This document shows, piece by piece, positions 43,782-52,526 of a stretch of DNA of 64,000 bases; the first letter of the stretch is position 1, and each line of letters begins with the position of its first letter. The notes under the pieces were generated by a model. The model made no database searches and was not told where the DNA came from. It saw nothing but the letters and a program-made list of their open reading frames with translations. Position numbers and translations under genes: made by a program. The DNA is from Pseudomonadota bacterium. Its GTDB lineage: Bacteria > Bdellovibrionota_B > Oligoflexia > Silvanigrellales > Silvanigrellaceae. Where the stretch lies: NCBI GenBank assembly GCA_009926615.1, contig RFOM01000003.1:1-64000 (forward strand), in the 5' to 3' direction.

Positions 43782-44744
43782 TCATTCTTCCAAATTATCA
43801 AGACCTGCGTACTCTGCCAGAAGGTTGTCAGAATCAATCCAGTTTGACTGAACCTTGACAAATAATTCCAGATGAACTTTGCGGCCCAAATGCTTTTCAA
43901 GCGATTCACGCGCAGCCTGCCCGATGGCTTTGATTCGGCTTCCGCGCGCACCGATGACCATTGCTTTATGATTGTCCTTGTGAACGATGACGCTCGCCTG
44001 AAGGATGGTGAGACCTCCCTTGTTCTGAAAGCGCTCGACTTTCACAGCTGCGCTGTATGGTAATTCCTGACCGAGCTGCCTGAAAAGCTGCTCCCTGATG
44101 AGCTCGCCGCAGACAAACTGCTGCGGACGATCGGTAAGGTCATCCTCCGAATAGAGCCACGCGCCGTCGGGCATCCGGCTCGAAACAAATTCACGGAACT
44201 TTTCGATCTCCTCCGGTCTTTTGGCGGATACAGCCATCGGGACACCCGAAATCAGTCCGGCATTACTGTCAGACTGCGTAGTAAAGTCACCGTTCGAACA
44301 CGCACGCATGCGCTCGGTCATAAGCTCGATATTTTGATTTATGACCTCAGCCTTAACCTTGTCGGTTTTGGTTGCAATGACGACCAGAGGTTTTGAGCTT
44401 TGCTTCAATATTTGAGTGAAAAAAACTTCATCTTCGTCACTCCAGCCGGCTGCCGCATCGACCAGATAACAGACCAAATCAGCATCCTGAAGAACCGACC
44501 ACGCGGTTGCGTTCATCTTTCTGTTGAGCTTTGGAAGACCGCCGGTCTTGTGTATTCCGGGGGTATCGAGAAACAGAATCTGACTGTCACCGGAAGCGCA
44601 GATACCCAAAATCTTATTGCGCGTCGTCTGCGGTTTTGCACTGACCACGGCAAGTTTTGTTCCCAGACAGGCATTCATCAATGTGCTCTTGCCGGCATTG
44701 GGTTGTCCGAGCAAAGCCACGTAACCGCACCGCTTCTGATTCAT
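43782..44744 (-). CDS. era: GTPase Era
   Basis: A 320-residue ribosome-assembly GTPase that binds 16S rRNA. G1 is GQPNAGKSTLMN, G3 LFLDTPGIHKTGG, G4 appears as ATKTD (standard NKxD form slightly changed), and the KH domain at the C-terminus shows VIGARGSRIKAIGQAARESL followed by HLGRKVHLELFVKV. Length is near the usual 300. It starts directly after the rnc stop (TAA then ATG), so the two are co-translated, as in E. coli. Confidence 0.95.
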   Translation of the reverse strand: MNQKRCGYVALLGQPNAGKSTLMNACLGTKLAVVSAKPQTTRNKILGICASGDSQILFLDTPGIHKTGGLPKLNRKMNATAWSVLQDADLVCYLVDAAAGWSDEDEVFFTQILKQSSKPLVVIATKTDKVKAEVINQNIELMTERMRACSNGDFTTQSDSNAGLISGVPMAVSAKRPEEIEKFREFVSSRMPDGAWLYSEDDLTDRPQQFVCGELIREQLFRQLGQELPYSAAVKVERFQNKGGLTILQASVIVHKDNHKAMVIGARGSRIKAIGQAARESLEKHLGRKVHLELFVKVQSNWIDSDNLLAEYAGLDNLEE

Positions 44745-45605
44745 TTATTCATCCTCTGTAATATCATTTTCTGTAGCATATCTTTTCAACAAATCAGCGG
44801 TGAGTTCACCGGCTTCGAACATCTTCTGCATACGGGCGGCAACCAGTTTGCTTGCCTCGCGCTTGTTGGCTGCGGCAGCCCTTGCAAGCTCGGTCCGGCC
44901 GATAAAACCCGCAACGACAAACTGAGTTTCCTGCGGAGTCGAAATGGTTTTTACAACTTTGTAGACCGGAGGGCGCCCGCAGACGCTCTGGGTCCACTGC
45001 TGAAAGCGGGTCTTGACGTCAAAATCCGTAAGGGTGCGCTCGGCCACAACCAAATCGGCCGCAAACAGTCTGCCAAGCCAGTCGCGCGCGTGAGTTTCTC
45101 CCGCATCGATCAAAAGTGCCGCAGTGACCGCTTCAAATGCATCAGCGAGAATGTTCTGTCTTTTTTCAGACTGAAAACCGCCCTTGGCGATTTCACCGCG
45201 GCCGAACATCAGTAAATCATGCAAATTGAGATGGCGGGCCTTTTCTGCGAGATTTTCGGTACCGACAATCGCAGCGCGAATTTTTGACAATTCACCTTCA
45301 GCCATCTTCGGATAAGCTGACATCGCTTCGCAGGCCACAAAAAAATTCAAAAATGAATCTCCCAGAAACTCGAGTCTCTCATTGCTGAAAATTCCCGCTC
45401 TGTCGGATTGAACCGGCCAATAGACAAGAGCGCTGCGATGAATCAGTGAAACGGCAGCCAGCCGCCGATGGCGGTAAACATGTCCCTGCAGCCGGCCAAG
45501 GTTCTCAACTCTGGAATCAAGATCGGGAAAATGTCTGCGCAAACGGACTTCGTCCAGAGACTCAGTCCACTCAACTATGGATCGCACATTGTCAGAAAAA
45601 CTCAT
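44745..45605 (-). CDS. rnc: Ribonuclease III
   Basis: A 286-residue double-stranded-RNA endonuclease. The signature ERLEFLGDSFLNFFVACE contains the catalytic acidic residues, and a second set lies in ILADAFEAVTAALLIDAG. A dsRNA-binding domain follows (GRPPVYKVVKTISTPQETQF, then ANKREASKLVAARMQKMF). It is longer than E. coli RNase III (226), mainly at the two ends. It overlaps mnmA by 4 bases upstream and touches era downstream, giving an mnmA-rnc-era unit. Confidence 0.94.
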   Translation of the reverse strand: MSFSDNVRSIVEWTESLDEVRLRRHFPDLDSRVENLGRLQGHVYRHRRLAAVSLIHRSALVYWPVQSDRAGIFSNERLEFLGDSFLNFFVACEAMSAYPKMAEGELSKIRAAIVGTENLAEKARHLNLHDLLMFGRGEIAKGGFQSEKRQNILADAFEAVTAALLIDAGETHARDWLGRLFAADLVVAERTLTDFDVKTRFQQWTQSVCGRPPVYKVVKTISTPQETQFVVAGFIGRTELARAAAANKREASKLVAARMQKMFEAGELTADLLKRYATENDITEDE

Positions 45606-46720
45606 GTCCCGACAACCCTGCCTATGAATCCCCCGCCAAGGACTTCATCGCCGCGGTAAAGCACGGCGATTTGCCCCGGTGTCACGGAACGCTGCGGTGA
45701 GCTGAATATAAAGGTCGCGGGATTTTGCTCTGCTCCCGCGTTCACGAGTCCCTGAGCCGGCTGTGAACGATAACGAATCTTGACATCAAATGCAGAAGAC
45801 ATATCAGTGTCACGAATCAGATGAAACTTTTCGAAATCAAAACCGCTGCGCAACAGATACTCTTCGCCGCCGACATAAACTTTTCCGCTTTCAGGCTCTA
45901 TGCGGGTGACGTAAAGGGGTGCATCCGAAACGATGCCGATGCCCTTGCGCTGACCAACCGTAAATTTGTGAATGCCGTCATGTCTGCCCAAAACGGTGCC
46001 GTTTTCATGGCAGATGTCGCCGCATATTATTTTAGAAGGATCGGCATATTTTTCAATAAATGCCGCGTAATCATTATTCGGAATGAAACAAATCTCCATA
46101 CTCTCTTTTTTGCGCGCATTGATCAGACCGAATCTTTCCGCATGCTGCCGGACTTCGGACTTTGTCATCCCGCCCAGCGGAAAGACGATTTTTGAAAGAC
46201 GTTCCTGTGTCATTGAATACAAAAAGTAACTCTGATCTTTTTGTGCATCGACACCCTTCAGCAGTCTGTAAACCTTCTGTTCCGGACTGTAGTCGATACG
46301 GGCATAGTGACCGGTGGCAACGGCATCACACCCGAGCCGGAGCGCGCGTTCAAGCAAATGATCAAATTTCAGGAATGTATTGCAGGCAACGCACGGATTC
46401 GGAGTTCTTCCCCGCAAATACTCGGAAGTAAAATAATCAACCACGTTTTCCTGAAAGTCGTCCTGATAGTCCATGACGTAAAACGGAATTTCAAGTTTTT
46501 GCGCCACTTCCCGCGCATCGGCAACATCATCGTGGCTGCAGCAGGTATCGAATTTGGAATTCGGATCACAGCTGGTCTCGTTTTTGGAATAATCCCAAAG
46601 CTGCATTGTAACGCCGATAACGTCGTGCCCCTGCTCCTTGAGCAGCGCTGCAGCAACACTGCTGTCAACACCGCCCGACATGGCAACGAGAATTCTCTTG
46701 CGTTGTGAAGTCATGTTCAT
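45602..46720 (-). CDS. mnmA: tRNA-specific 2-thiouridylase
   Basis: A 372-residue enzyme that sulfurates uridine-34 of certain tRNAs. The PP-loop is ILVAMSGGVDSSVAAALL at the N-terminus. Cysteine sites appear in RTPNPCVACNTFLKFDHLLE and in MEICFIPNNDYAAF, with the GKVYVGGEE and C-terminal GQIAVLYRGDEVLGGGFI segments. I start it at 46720 (ATG, with a second ATG two codons later), where the family begins. The frame stays open to 47008, but that is inside the preceding gene. A ribosome site is weak, perhaps because translation is coupled to the gene 16 bases upstream. Confidence 0.95.
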   Translation of the reverse strand: MNMTSQRKRILVAMSGGVDSSVAAALLKEQGHDVIGVTMQLWDYSKNETSCDPNSKFDTCCSHDDVADAREVAQKLEIPFYVMDYQDDFQENVVDYFTSEYLRGRTPNPCVACNTFLKFDHLLERALRLGCDAVATGHYARIDYSPEQKVYRLLKGVDAQKDQSYFLYSMTQERLSKIVFPLGGMTKSEVRQHAERFGLINARKKESMEICFIPNNDYAAFIEKYADPSKIICGDICHENGTVLGRHDGIHKFTVGQRKGIGIVSDAPLYVTRIEPESGKVYVGGEEYLLRSGFDFEKFHLIRDTDMSSAFDVKIRYRSQPAQGLVNAGAEQNPATFIFSSPQRSVTPGQIAVLYRGDEVLGGGFIGRVVGT

Positions 46721-46736
46721 CGTCAGGTGACTCTGC

Positions 46737-47234
46737 CTACAGATCGTCTGAAATCGGTTCGATGTCGTGTTCACCGTGTCCGTGTTTGCGGAAAAGTTCA
46801 TCCGCCTGCTGTTCAAGTGACCGGTTGCGGATAAATCCGCGCAGGTAGAACTCCACGCCTTCGCAGGTGTGTTTATCCCATGCCAGCGGCACAAAAACGT
46901 CGCGCCCGTCGGACAAATATTCGTGCCAGTAAACATCGATGTAATCGAGCATGAGGGATGCCAGCTCATCCATCGAGGGCTGAGCCTGTCCGAAGCCGTC
47001 GGCTGCATCGCGGATATACAACAGTTCTATGGGGTAGAAGACAGATTTATCGATGCGCTCAAGCGTCACCTTGATCTGGACCTGCTGCCCGTCGTAGCCG
47101 GATTCGACGCTGAACCGTTCATTGTTAAGCACGGACCGGTATTTGGTATTCAGGAGAGAATTTATTTTTATAACTTCCTCGTCACTCCACACGGGAGTCA
47201 ACGTCTCCGGATTTTTGTATGCGAGCTTAAGCAT
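46737..47234 (-). CDS. Hypothetical protein in the mnmA-rnc-era operon
   Basis: A 165-residue soluble acidic protein, no recognised family. It has IKINSLLNTKYRSVLNNERF, ELLYIRDAADGFGQAQPSMD and an acidic tail with HGHGEHDIEPISDDL. Its ATG immediately follows the stop of the 648-residue gene, and it ends 16 bases before mnmA. The tight packing suggests the two unknown genes and mnmA-rnc-era form one operon. Confidence 0.72.
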   Translation of the reverse strand: MLKLAYKNPETLTPVWSDEEVIKINSLLNTKYRSVLNNERFSVESGYDGQQVQIKVTLERIDKSVFYPIELLYIRDAADGFGQAQPSMDELASLMLDYIDVYWHEYLSDGRDVFVPLAWDKHTCEGVEFYLRGFIRNRSLEQQADELFRKHGHGEHDIEPISDDL

Positions 47235-49181
47235 TCATTCCCCCTGCCCCGAAACAACCGCCACGTGAGCCAGCCGGCTCACAAAAACCCTTGATTTCTC
47301 CAACTCTTCCATGCGTTCATAGGGTTTTACAGCGGTCGTACCGCGGGCCACATTGCCTTCCTCCAATAATAAGATCGGAAAAACGGGCAAACGATTAAGT
47401 GCTGATTTCAAAATATGATGCACTGAGGCATCAAAATATGTCTCAAGTTGAGCAAGCCAATTCCGTACATCGGGGTAGCGCCCGCGGCTCTGAAGATGAA
47501 GGACCGAAAGTCCCGCAACCTCGCCGTCACTCAGACGGACCGAATATTGTGTGCCGACTTTTTCCCTAAGTTGCTCATTATTTTCAACGATATAAACGAG
47601 CATTTGAAGCGTGTCTGCCGACAATTCCTGCAGCGTCTGCCAGCCGGTCTGGAACAGTGCCTCCGGTCCGGTCGCTTTAAGAATCGCCGCCGCCTGCGCC
47701 GCTTCAGGCAGACCTGATGCAGCATTTTCCATGCCAGTATGCCCTTCCAGCGCAAAACTGCGCGGGTCTTTAATCAATCGCTCCAACCCGATATTCATAC
47801 AGCCGTGAACCGCGACCAACACACGGGACAGCTCTGCGGGTTCGCCCGAAACACCCAAGGCCGCCGCAACAGCGTTGGTCGTTCTGGCGATACGGGATTT
47901 GTAATCAACAATCCGCTCAAGGTCGGATTCAGACAGCCACGCCATGGCTGCGTCGAATAAAAATGCGTCACTGTTTTCGCGCACGGCTGCGCGCAGTTCT
48001 CTCATTTTTACTGCTTCAAGACTACTGATAATCTGACGGGTTTGTCCCGCAAGCCTGCTCACAAAAGCATCGATGACATCATCGTCCTGAATGAGAACGT
48101 CAGACTGCGGTGCCGACGTTCCGATCAGGCGGACTATCTCTCCGGTGCCCAAAACTCTTTCAATTTCCGCTGCCAGTTCGTCGCTGTCCTGCTGCCTTAT
48201 AAATCCGGTTATTCTGTCGCGAATTTCTTCGTCGGCATCGGAGAGAAGCACATTGCCCTGACTGTCGGGATGAGACACCGCCGACAACGCCTGCATCGTA
48301 TATCTTAACGGCTCGCTCCTGATTGCAGTCCGCACAATTTCGGTCAGCTGTTTGTTTGATTTTGGATTAAGCATCGCGCGGGCTTCGTCTGCAGAAACAA
48401 AACCCTGCTCTTCAAGCCGCGCCGTTCGCCAGCGGCGGGCCTCTTCGACGCACTCTTCTCTCACGAGCATTGCCGAGTGTGCCAGAATTGACTGAGCCAG
48501 CTTAATGTCCTGCTTATAAAGAGAATGAACAAACTGATGGAAAACATCAAAATCGCCGTCGTCGGCAGTCTTCATTTTCAAGCCGAAACGGTTGTCGGGC
48601 GTGATCCAATAATCATCCGAAAGTTCTTCCTGTGTGCGGTTTAAGCCAACAGGAATAATTTCACATGCCGCTGTCATGCAGCCGACAAGCAGGCCTTCGT
48701 CGAATTCCACCGCCCTCTGGGCCGCAAACTCAGACGAAATATCATTCCACCATTTGATCCACTGAATAAATCTTTCACCGGAAGGCTGATCGGAATCCGT
48801 AATAAGATTTCCGCCCGCCTGCGCGCCCGTCCAGATATCGTGGTCCATGAATCGGATGAGCGCTTCGCCGCGTATCCACTCAACGACTTCGAGTGAGTCT
48901 TCAATTCCATGTTCCGTAAGACTTCGGTAAAGCAAATGTGCGGGCAGACACTGGACAAGATAAGGCAGTTCCGGCTGTGCAATGAGCCAGTTGACATCAA
49001 GGACAGCCGCTGCGATCGAGGACGCCTGATTCGATTCTGTTTTCCAGATTTGTGATTTGAATCCGAGAGAGTCGAGAGCGACCAGTTCGCGTTCAAGACG
49101 TCCGGACACAGCCGACAGAAAGCCCGAGGCCGGCACGGGTGAAGCGGTCGTTTTATTGGGCGTTGAATCATTGATCGTCAT
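47235..49181 (-). CDS. Large hypothetical protein, possibly DUF6178-like
   Basis: A 648-residue soluble helical protein. The beginning has ALDSLGFKSQIWKT and LIAQPELPYLVQCLPAHLLY, followed by repeated segments around GIEDSLEVVEWIRGEALIRF and DHDIWTG. This style, with acidic-aromatic repeats, recalls the uncharacterised DUF6178 family known from deltaproteobacteria, but I hold that only loosely. No signal peptide, membrane span or catalytic motif is apparent. It leads the operon with the 165-residue gene and mnmA-rnc-era. Confidence 0.65.
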   Translation of the reverse strand: MTINDSTPNKTTASPVPASGFLSAVSGRLERELVALDSLGFKSQIWKTESNQASSIAAAVLDVNWLIAQPELPYLVQCLPAHLLYRSLTEHGIEDSLEVVEWIRGEALIRFMDHDIWTGAQAGGNLITDSDQPSGERFIQWIKWWNDISSEFAAQRAVEFDEGLLVGCMTAACEIIPVGLNRTQEELSDDYWITPDNRFGLKMKTADDGDFDVFHQFVHSLYKQDIKLAQSILAHSAMLVREECVEEARRWRTARLEEQGFVSADEARAMLNPKSNKQLTEIVRTAIRSEPLRYTMQALSAVSHPDSQGNVLLSDADEEIRDRITGFIRQQDSDELAAEIERVLGTGEIVRLIGTSAPQSDVLIQDDDVIDAFVSRLAGQTRQIISSLEAVKMRELRAAVRENSDAFLFDAAMAWLSESDLERIVDYKSRIARTTNAVAAALGVSGEPAELSRVLVAVHGCMNIGLERLIKDPRSFALEGHTGMENAASGLPEAAQAAAILKATGPEALFQTGWQTLQELSADTLQMLVYIVENNEQLREKVGTQYSVRLSDGEVAGLSVLHLQSRGRYPDVRNWLAQLETYFDASVHHILKSALNRLPVFPILLLEEGNVARGTTAVKPYERMEELEKSRVFVSRLAHVAVVSGQGE

Positions 49182-49371
49182 GCTGGGGTACCATCCATCT
49201 CGTTGAAGGACCTTCGGGAGCGGGGGGCGGCAGCAAATGAAGCTCCGTGGCGGCAGTCATATCTGCCAAAAATCCGACATGGCAACAGTTTTTTGTCTGA
49301 CCCCTGCCAAAAAAGACAAAAGTCCCGCCAAAGTTATCCGATACCATGGCAACCGAGGAGCGAGGTTGTAC

Positions 49372-50379
49372 GTGGCTAAAAACGTGTCACGAAACACTTT
49401 GAAACAAAATGAGTCCGCCGACAGTTCAGGCGGCGGAGCATTACGCGTGACTTTTTGGGGGGTTCGGGGCACTTTGCCCGCGCCCGGCGTTCAATTTGCC
49501 GAATTTGGCGGACACACCTCATGTGTCGAGGTTTCGGTACCGGCAACCTCGGATAACCAGCAGACATCACTGGTTCTTGATGCAGGAACAGGAATCGTTC
49601 CGTACGGCGATTTGGCTCTTCTGAACGGGCAAAAGACCTTTCATGTGCTTCTGAGTCACTTCCACTACGACCACATCATGGGTCTGACCCGTTTTGCGCC
49701 CATGTTCAGGCCGGATGTAAAAATTCACTTTTACGGACAGGCCAAGGGCGGAATGGAACTTCACACAATTATTGAAAAAATCTTCAGCTTTCCATTTTTT
49801 CCGGTTGAATTCAGGCATCTTCCCTCAAGAAATAATCTTTTCTATCATACAGTTGTGCCCGGTTCTCCGTTCGAAATTGATTCGCTCGTGGTGATTGCAC
49901 ATGATCTGCATCATCCCCAACAGGCCATTGCTTACCGTGTCTGGGACCACGACCTGAGCGTCAGCATGGTCTATGCGACTGACCACGAGCACGGGACAGA
50001 TTCAGACCTGTCACTTGCCGCGTTCTCCCGAAACACGGACCTTTTGCTGTTTGATACAACGTACACCGATGAAGTTTATCAAAGCAGCCGAGTCGGCTGG
50101 GGCCATTCGACCGCCAGACGGGGTGCCGAAATAGCGGCAATGGCGGAAGTCAGGTCGTTCGGATTGTTCCATCACGACCCCGATGCGACCGACCAACAGC
50201 TGATGTCCAAACTCTTGCCCGAAGCGCTGAGCTATTTTCCTGCCTCATTCCTCTGCAGGGAAGGTGACGTCATGTCACTGAGGAATATTCCGGCTGAAGA
50301 ACAGCTGCCGATGGCTGTAGGCGGAGGCACTCCGCTGCGCCGTACCCTCCTGAGCAAACGGAGAAAAATCAGCGGTTGA
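49372..50379 (+). CDS. Metallo-beta-lactamase-fold hydrolase
   Basis: A 335-residue MBL-fold enzyme. The domain begins at LRVTFWGVRGTLPAPG and carries the metal-binding SHFHYDHIMGL motif (HxHxDH) with a supporting aspartate in ATDHEHG and another histidine in GWGHSTARRGAE. This pattern is close to the beta-lactamase-like/phosphodiesterase group that includes PhnP-like and cyclic-nucleotide enzymes, so the substrate may be a phosphodiester, but it is not settled. I chose GTG at 49372, which has GAGG seven bases upstream. ATGs at 49237 and 49279 would add a non-conserved extension. Confidence 0.83.
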   Translation: MAKNVSRNTLKQNESADSSGGGALRVTFWGVRGTLPAPGVQFAEFGGHTSCVEVSVPATSDNQQTSLVLDAGTGIVPYGDLALLNGQKTFHVLLSHFHYDHIMGLTRFAPMFRPDVKIHFYGQAKGGMELHTIIEKIFSFPFFPVEFRHLPSRNNLFYHTVVPGSPFEIDSLVVIAHDLHHPQQAIAYRVWDHDLSVSMVYATDHEHGTDSDLSLAAFSRNTDLLLFDTTYTDEVYQSSRVGWGHSTARRGAEIAAMAEVRSFGLFHHDPDATDQQLMSKLLPEALSYFPASFLCREGDVMSLRNIPAEEQLPMAVGGGTPLRRTLLSKRRKISG

Positions 50380-50392
50380 CCCCGCCCTAAGA

Positions 50393-52441
50393 TTGTGGGA
50401 AGTCCCGAAGGTGCCACAATTGCACTCAGAGGAATCCTCAGTTTTGACGCTTGAACACCATTCGAGAAGCAAAAATCACGACGACGTCCGTAAGCGCGAC
50501 GGAGCGCAGCGGGAACAGTCGAGGCTCGCCGCCAAATACCCCGTGGCTCTCAGTCAGCGTCCCGCATGGATCAGCAAGACTCCGCGGCAGCTTGAGTTCG
50601 TCTTTTTTGACCTTGAAACAACCGGCGGCAACCCGTCGAACAGTGAAGTTATCGAAATTGCAGCGATCAAAGAACGCGACGGCAAGGAAGTCGGCCGCTA
50701 TCAAACGCTCGTCAATCCGCGCAGGCATATTCCCCGTCCGGTGCGCGAGATAACCGGCATCGATCAAAGTATGGTCAAAGACGCTCCGGTCATCGAAGAT
50801 GTCATTGATGACCTGCTGGCCTTTATCGGCGACGGAGTGCTGGTCTCACACGGAGTTCTCAACGATTTTTCGTTTATTGCCCATTATGCAAGAAAGATCC
50901 GTGCGCAGGAACTCTCAAATTTTTATGTCTGCACGCATCTGCTCGTTTCCAATTTCCTTCCGAATATCCCCGTAAAAAGTCTTTCGGGTGTGGCAAATTA
51001 TTTTAATCTCCCCGTCGGCAATGCTCACCGCGCAATGGCCGATGCCGAAATGACCAAAGATGTTTTTTGGGAAATCCAGAAGGTCTGCGAACGCAATGGA
51101 TTCAAGTCATTTGAAGATCTGTTGAAGATACAGGCTGACAACCAGACGCTGAACCGTTTGGGGCCGGGCTTGCTGTCGCACCATGTCGAGAAGGCACCGT
51201 CGACTCCCGGCTTGCTATATCTTTTTAACTCATCCCGTGAAGTTGCCTACATGTCGGCAACTCCGAATATCCGCAAATCACTGATGAACGTGACAGAGCT
51301 GAGTGACGAGCGTGATTTCAACCGCCTTCTGGTCGACGTCACGGATTTCAAATTCGAGCGCACGCCCCACTTTCTTGCTGCTTTGCTGCAGGAAAAGAAG
51401 GAACTGAAAAAGCTTGAACTTTCCGTCGATCCGCGGAAGTTTGAAGGGCGCGGCGAAGACACGGTGCAGATTCTCCTGCCCGCTGATTTGCTTGAGTACT
51501 GGGAAGCAAACCCTTCAGTCTTGCCCTTTTCCATTCCGGGTTCACATCATCGTGTGACAGAGGAAGGTTTTCTGCTCGGCGAAGGTCTGGACACTGCCGA
51601 TTCCGACGATGACATTCCTGCACAACGCAACCGCCTTCCCGAGCAGGAGCGCAATCAGTATGTATATGCTCATCTGGCCAATGCCGGACGTGAGCAGCTC
51701 AAGGTGCCGATTCGAAAAACACGAAGGCTCGTCAATGCCGTCTCCAACCCGAAATACAAACTGAGCAGATTTGCGGACAGCAAGCGTTCGGCAGTTCACA
51801 TGGGTCATCTTGTGTCAGGAACAGGCTGGTATTTCGGTCCTTTCGATCAGCCCAAATTGACCAGACGCAAACTTGAAGAACTGCTTGTGATCTGGCCGTT
51901 CCATGATGTGACTCTGCCTGTGGACCAGAGAGCCGAAATGCTGGCGCATTTCATGCAGGTTTTGCTCGGGCGTTTTGATGACGAGATCCAGCGCATCTCA
52001 AAACTGAAGAATTCGGTGAAAAACATTTTTCACCCGTTGAAACGCCGTCAGTTGAGTCAGGTAGTCGATTTGCTCAAGGCACTGCGCTCGGAAGGATATG
52101 CGCTGGCATCTCAGGCACATCCGCGCACCGGCCTCGTTGTCTTGACCAACAATGACACCAAAGAACTGGACATTGCGGTTGTCGTGCGCGGCCGCATCAG
52201 ACAACAGCTGAAGCTTCCCGTGGAAGAAGCGGACAAACTTCGTTCATCCCGATTTTTCACCCGACTCATGCTCCCATATCACAACGAACTCTTTCAGTCG
52301 GACGAATGTCTCGAATTCAATGAAGACATCTGCAGCGACCTTGAACTCTTTGCCCACTGGTTTGCGCGAAGGCGGGGAGAAGGCGAATGGGTCGATTTTC
52401 AGACCATCGCGGCGCTGTACAACCCTCACGCATCAGAATAA
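50393..52441 (+). CDS. DEDDh exonuclease fused to a degenerate GIY-YIG-like region
   Basis: A protein of up to 682 residues. A DnaQ-like 3'-5' exonuclease domain spans about residues 65-240, with FVFFDLETTGG (motif I), HGVLNDFSFIAH (II) and AHRAMADAEMT (III). Then a region near residues 270-320 resembles the GIY-YIG fold of UvrC/Cho (PGLLYLFNSSREVAYMSATP, then NIRKSL) but with key residues changed. The last 300 residues match the tail of such fusions (WYFGPFDQPKLTRRKLEELL). Similar DnaQ/UvrC-like fusions exist in actinobacteria. The start is non-ATG and uncertain (TTG at 50393 or 50420). A role in DNA repair is inferred. Confidence 0.8.
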   Translation: MWEVPKVPQLHSEESSVLTLEHHSRSKNHDDVRKRDGAQREQSRLAAKYPVALSQRPAWISKTPRQLEFVFFDLETTGGNPSNSEVIEIAAIKERDGKEVGRYQTLVNPRRHIPRPVREITGIDQSMVKDAPVIEDVIDDLLAFIGDGVLVSHGVLNDFSFIAHYARKIRAQELSNFYVCTHLLVSNFLPNIPVKSLSGVANYFNLPVGNAHRAMADAEMTKDVFWEIQKVCERNGFKSFEDLLKIQADNQTLNRLGPGLLSHHVEKAPSTPGLLYLFNSSREVAYMSATPNIRKSLMNVTELSDERDFNRLLVDVTDFKFERTPHFLAALLQEKKELKKLELSVDPRKFEGRGEDTVQILLPADLLEYWEANPSVLPFSIPGSHHRVTEEGFLLGEGLDTADSDDDIPAQRNRLPEQERNQYVYAHLANAGREQLKVPIRKTRRLVNAVSNPKYKLSRFADSKRSAVHMGHLVSGTGWYFGPFDQPKLTRRKLEELLVIWPFHDVTLPVDQRAEMLAHFMQVLLGRFDDEIQRISKLKNSVKNIFHPLKRRQLSQVVDLLKALRSEGYALASQAHPRTGLVVLTNNDTKELDIAVVVRGRIRQQLKLPVEEADKLRSSRFFTRLMLPYHNELFQSDECLEFNEDICSDLELFAHWFARRRGEGEWVDFQTIAALYNPHASE

Positions 52442-52526
52442 ACTCAGCTCTCAATATTCCACGGGCAATCCGCTGTGAAGGTGACGACACGCCTCGGCGG
52501 ATACGCATCGAGAAGGGTAGCAAGCA

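Noticed and set aside
46720-47008. A longer N-terminus for mnmA
   Set aside because: The extra 96 residues overlap the preceding gene in another frame and have no relation to the family, which begins at the PP-loop strand.
49237-49371. N-terminal extension of the MBL-fold protein
   Set aside because: The extra 45 residues are not like the family and a GTG with a better ribosome site lies at 49372, although the longer form cannot be fully excluded.
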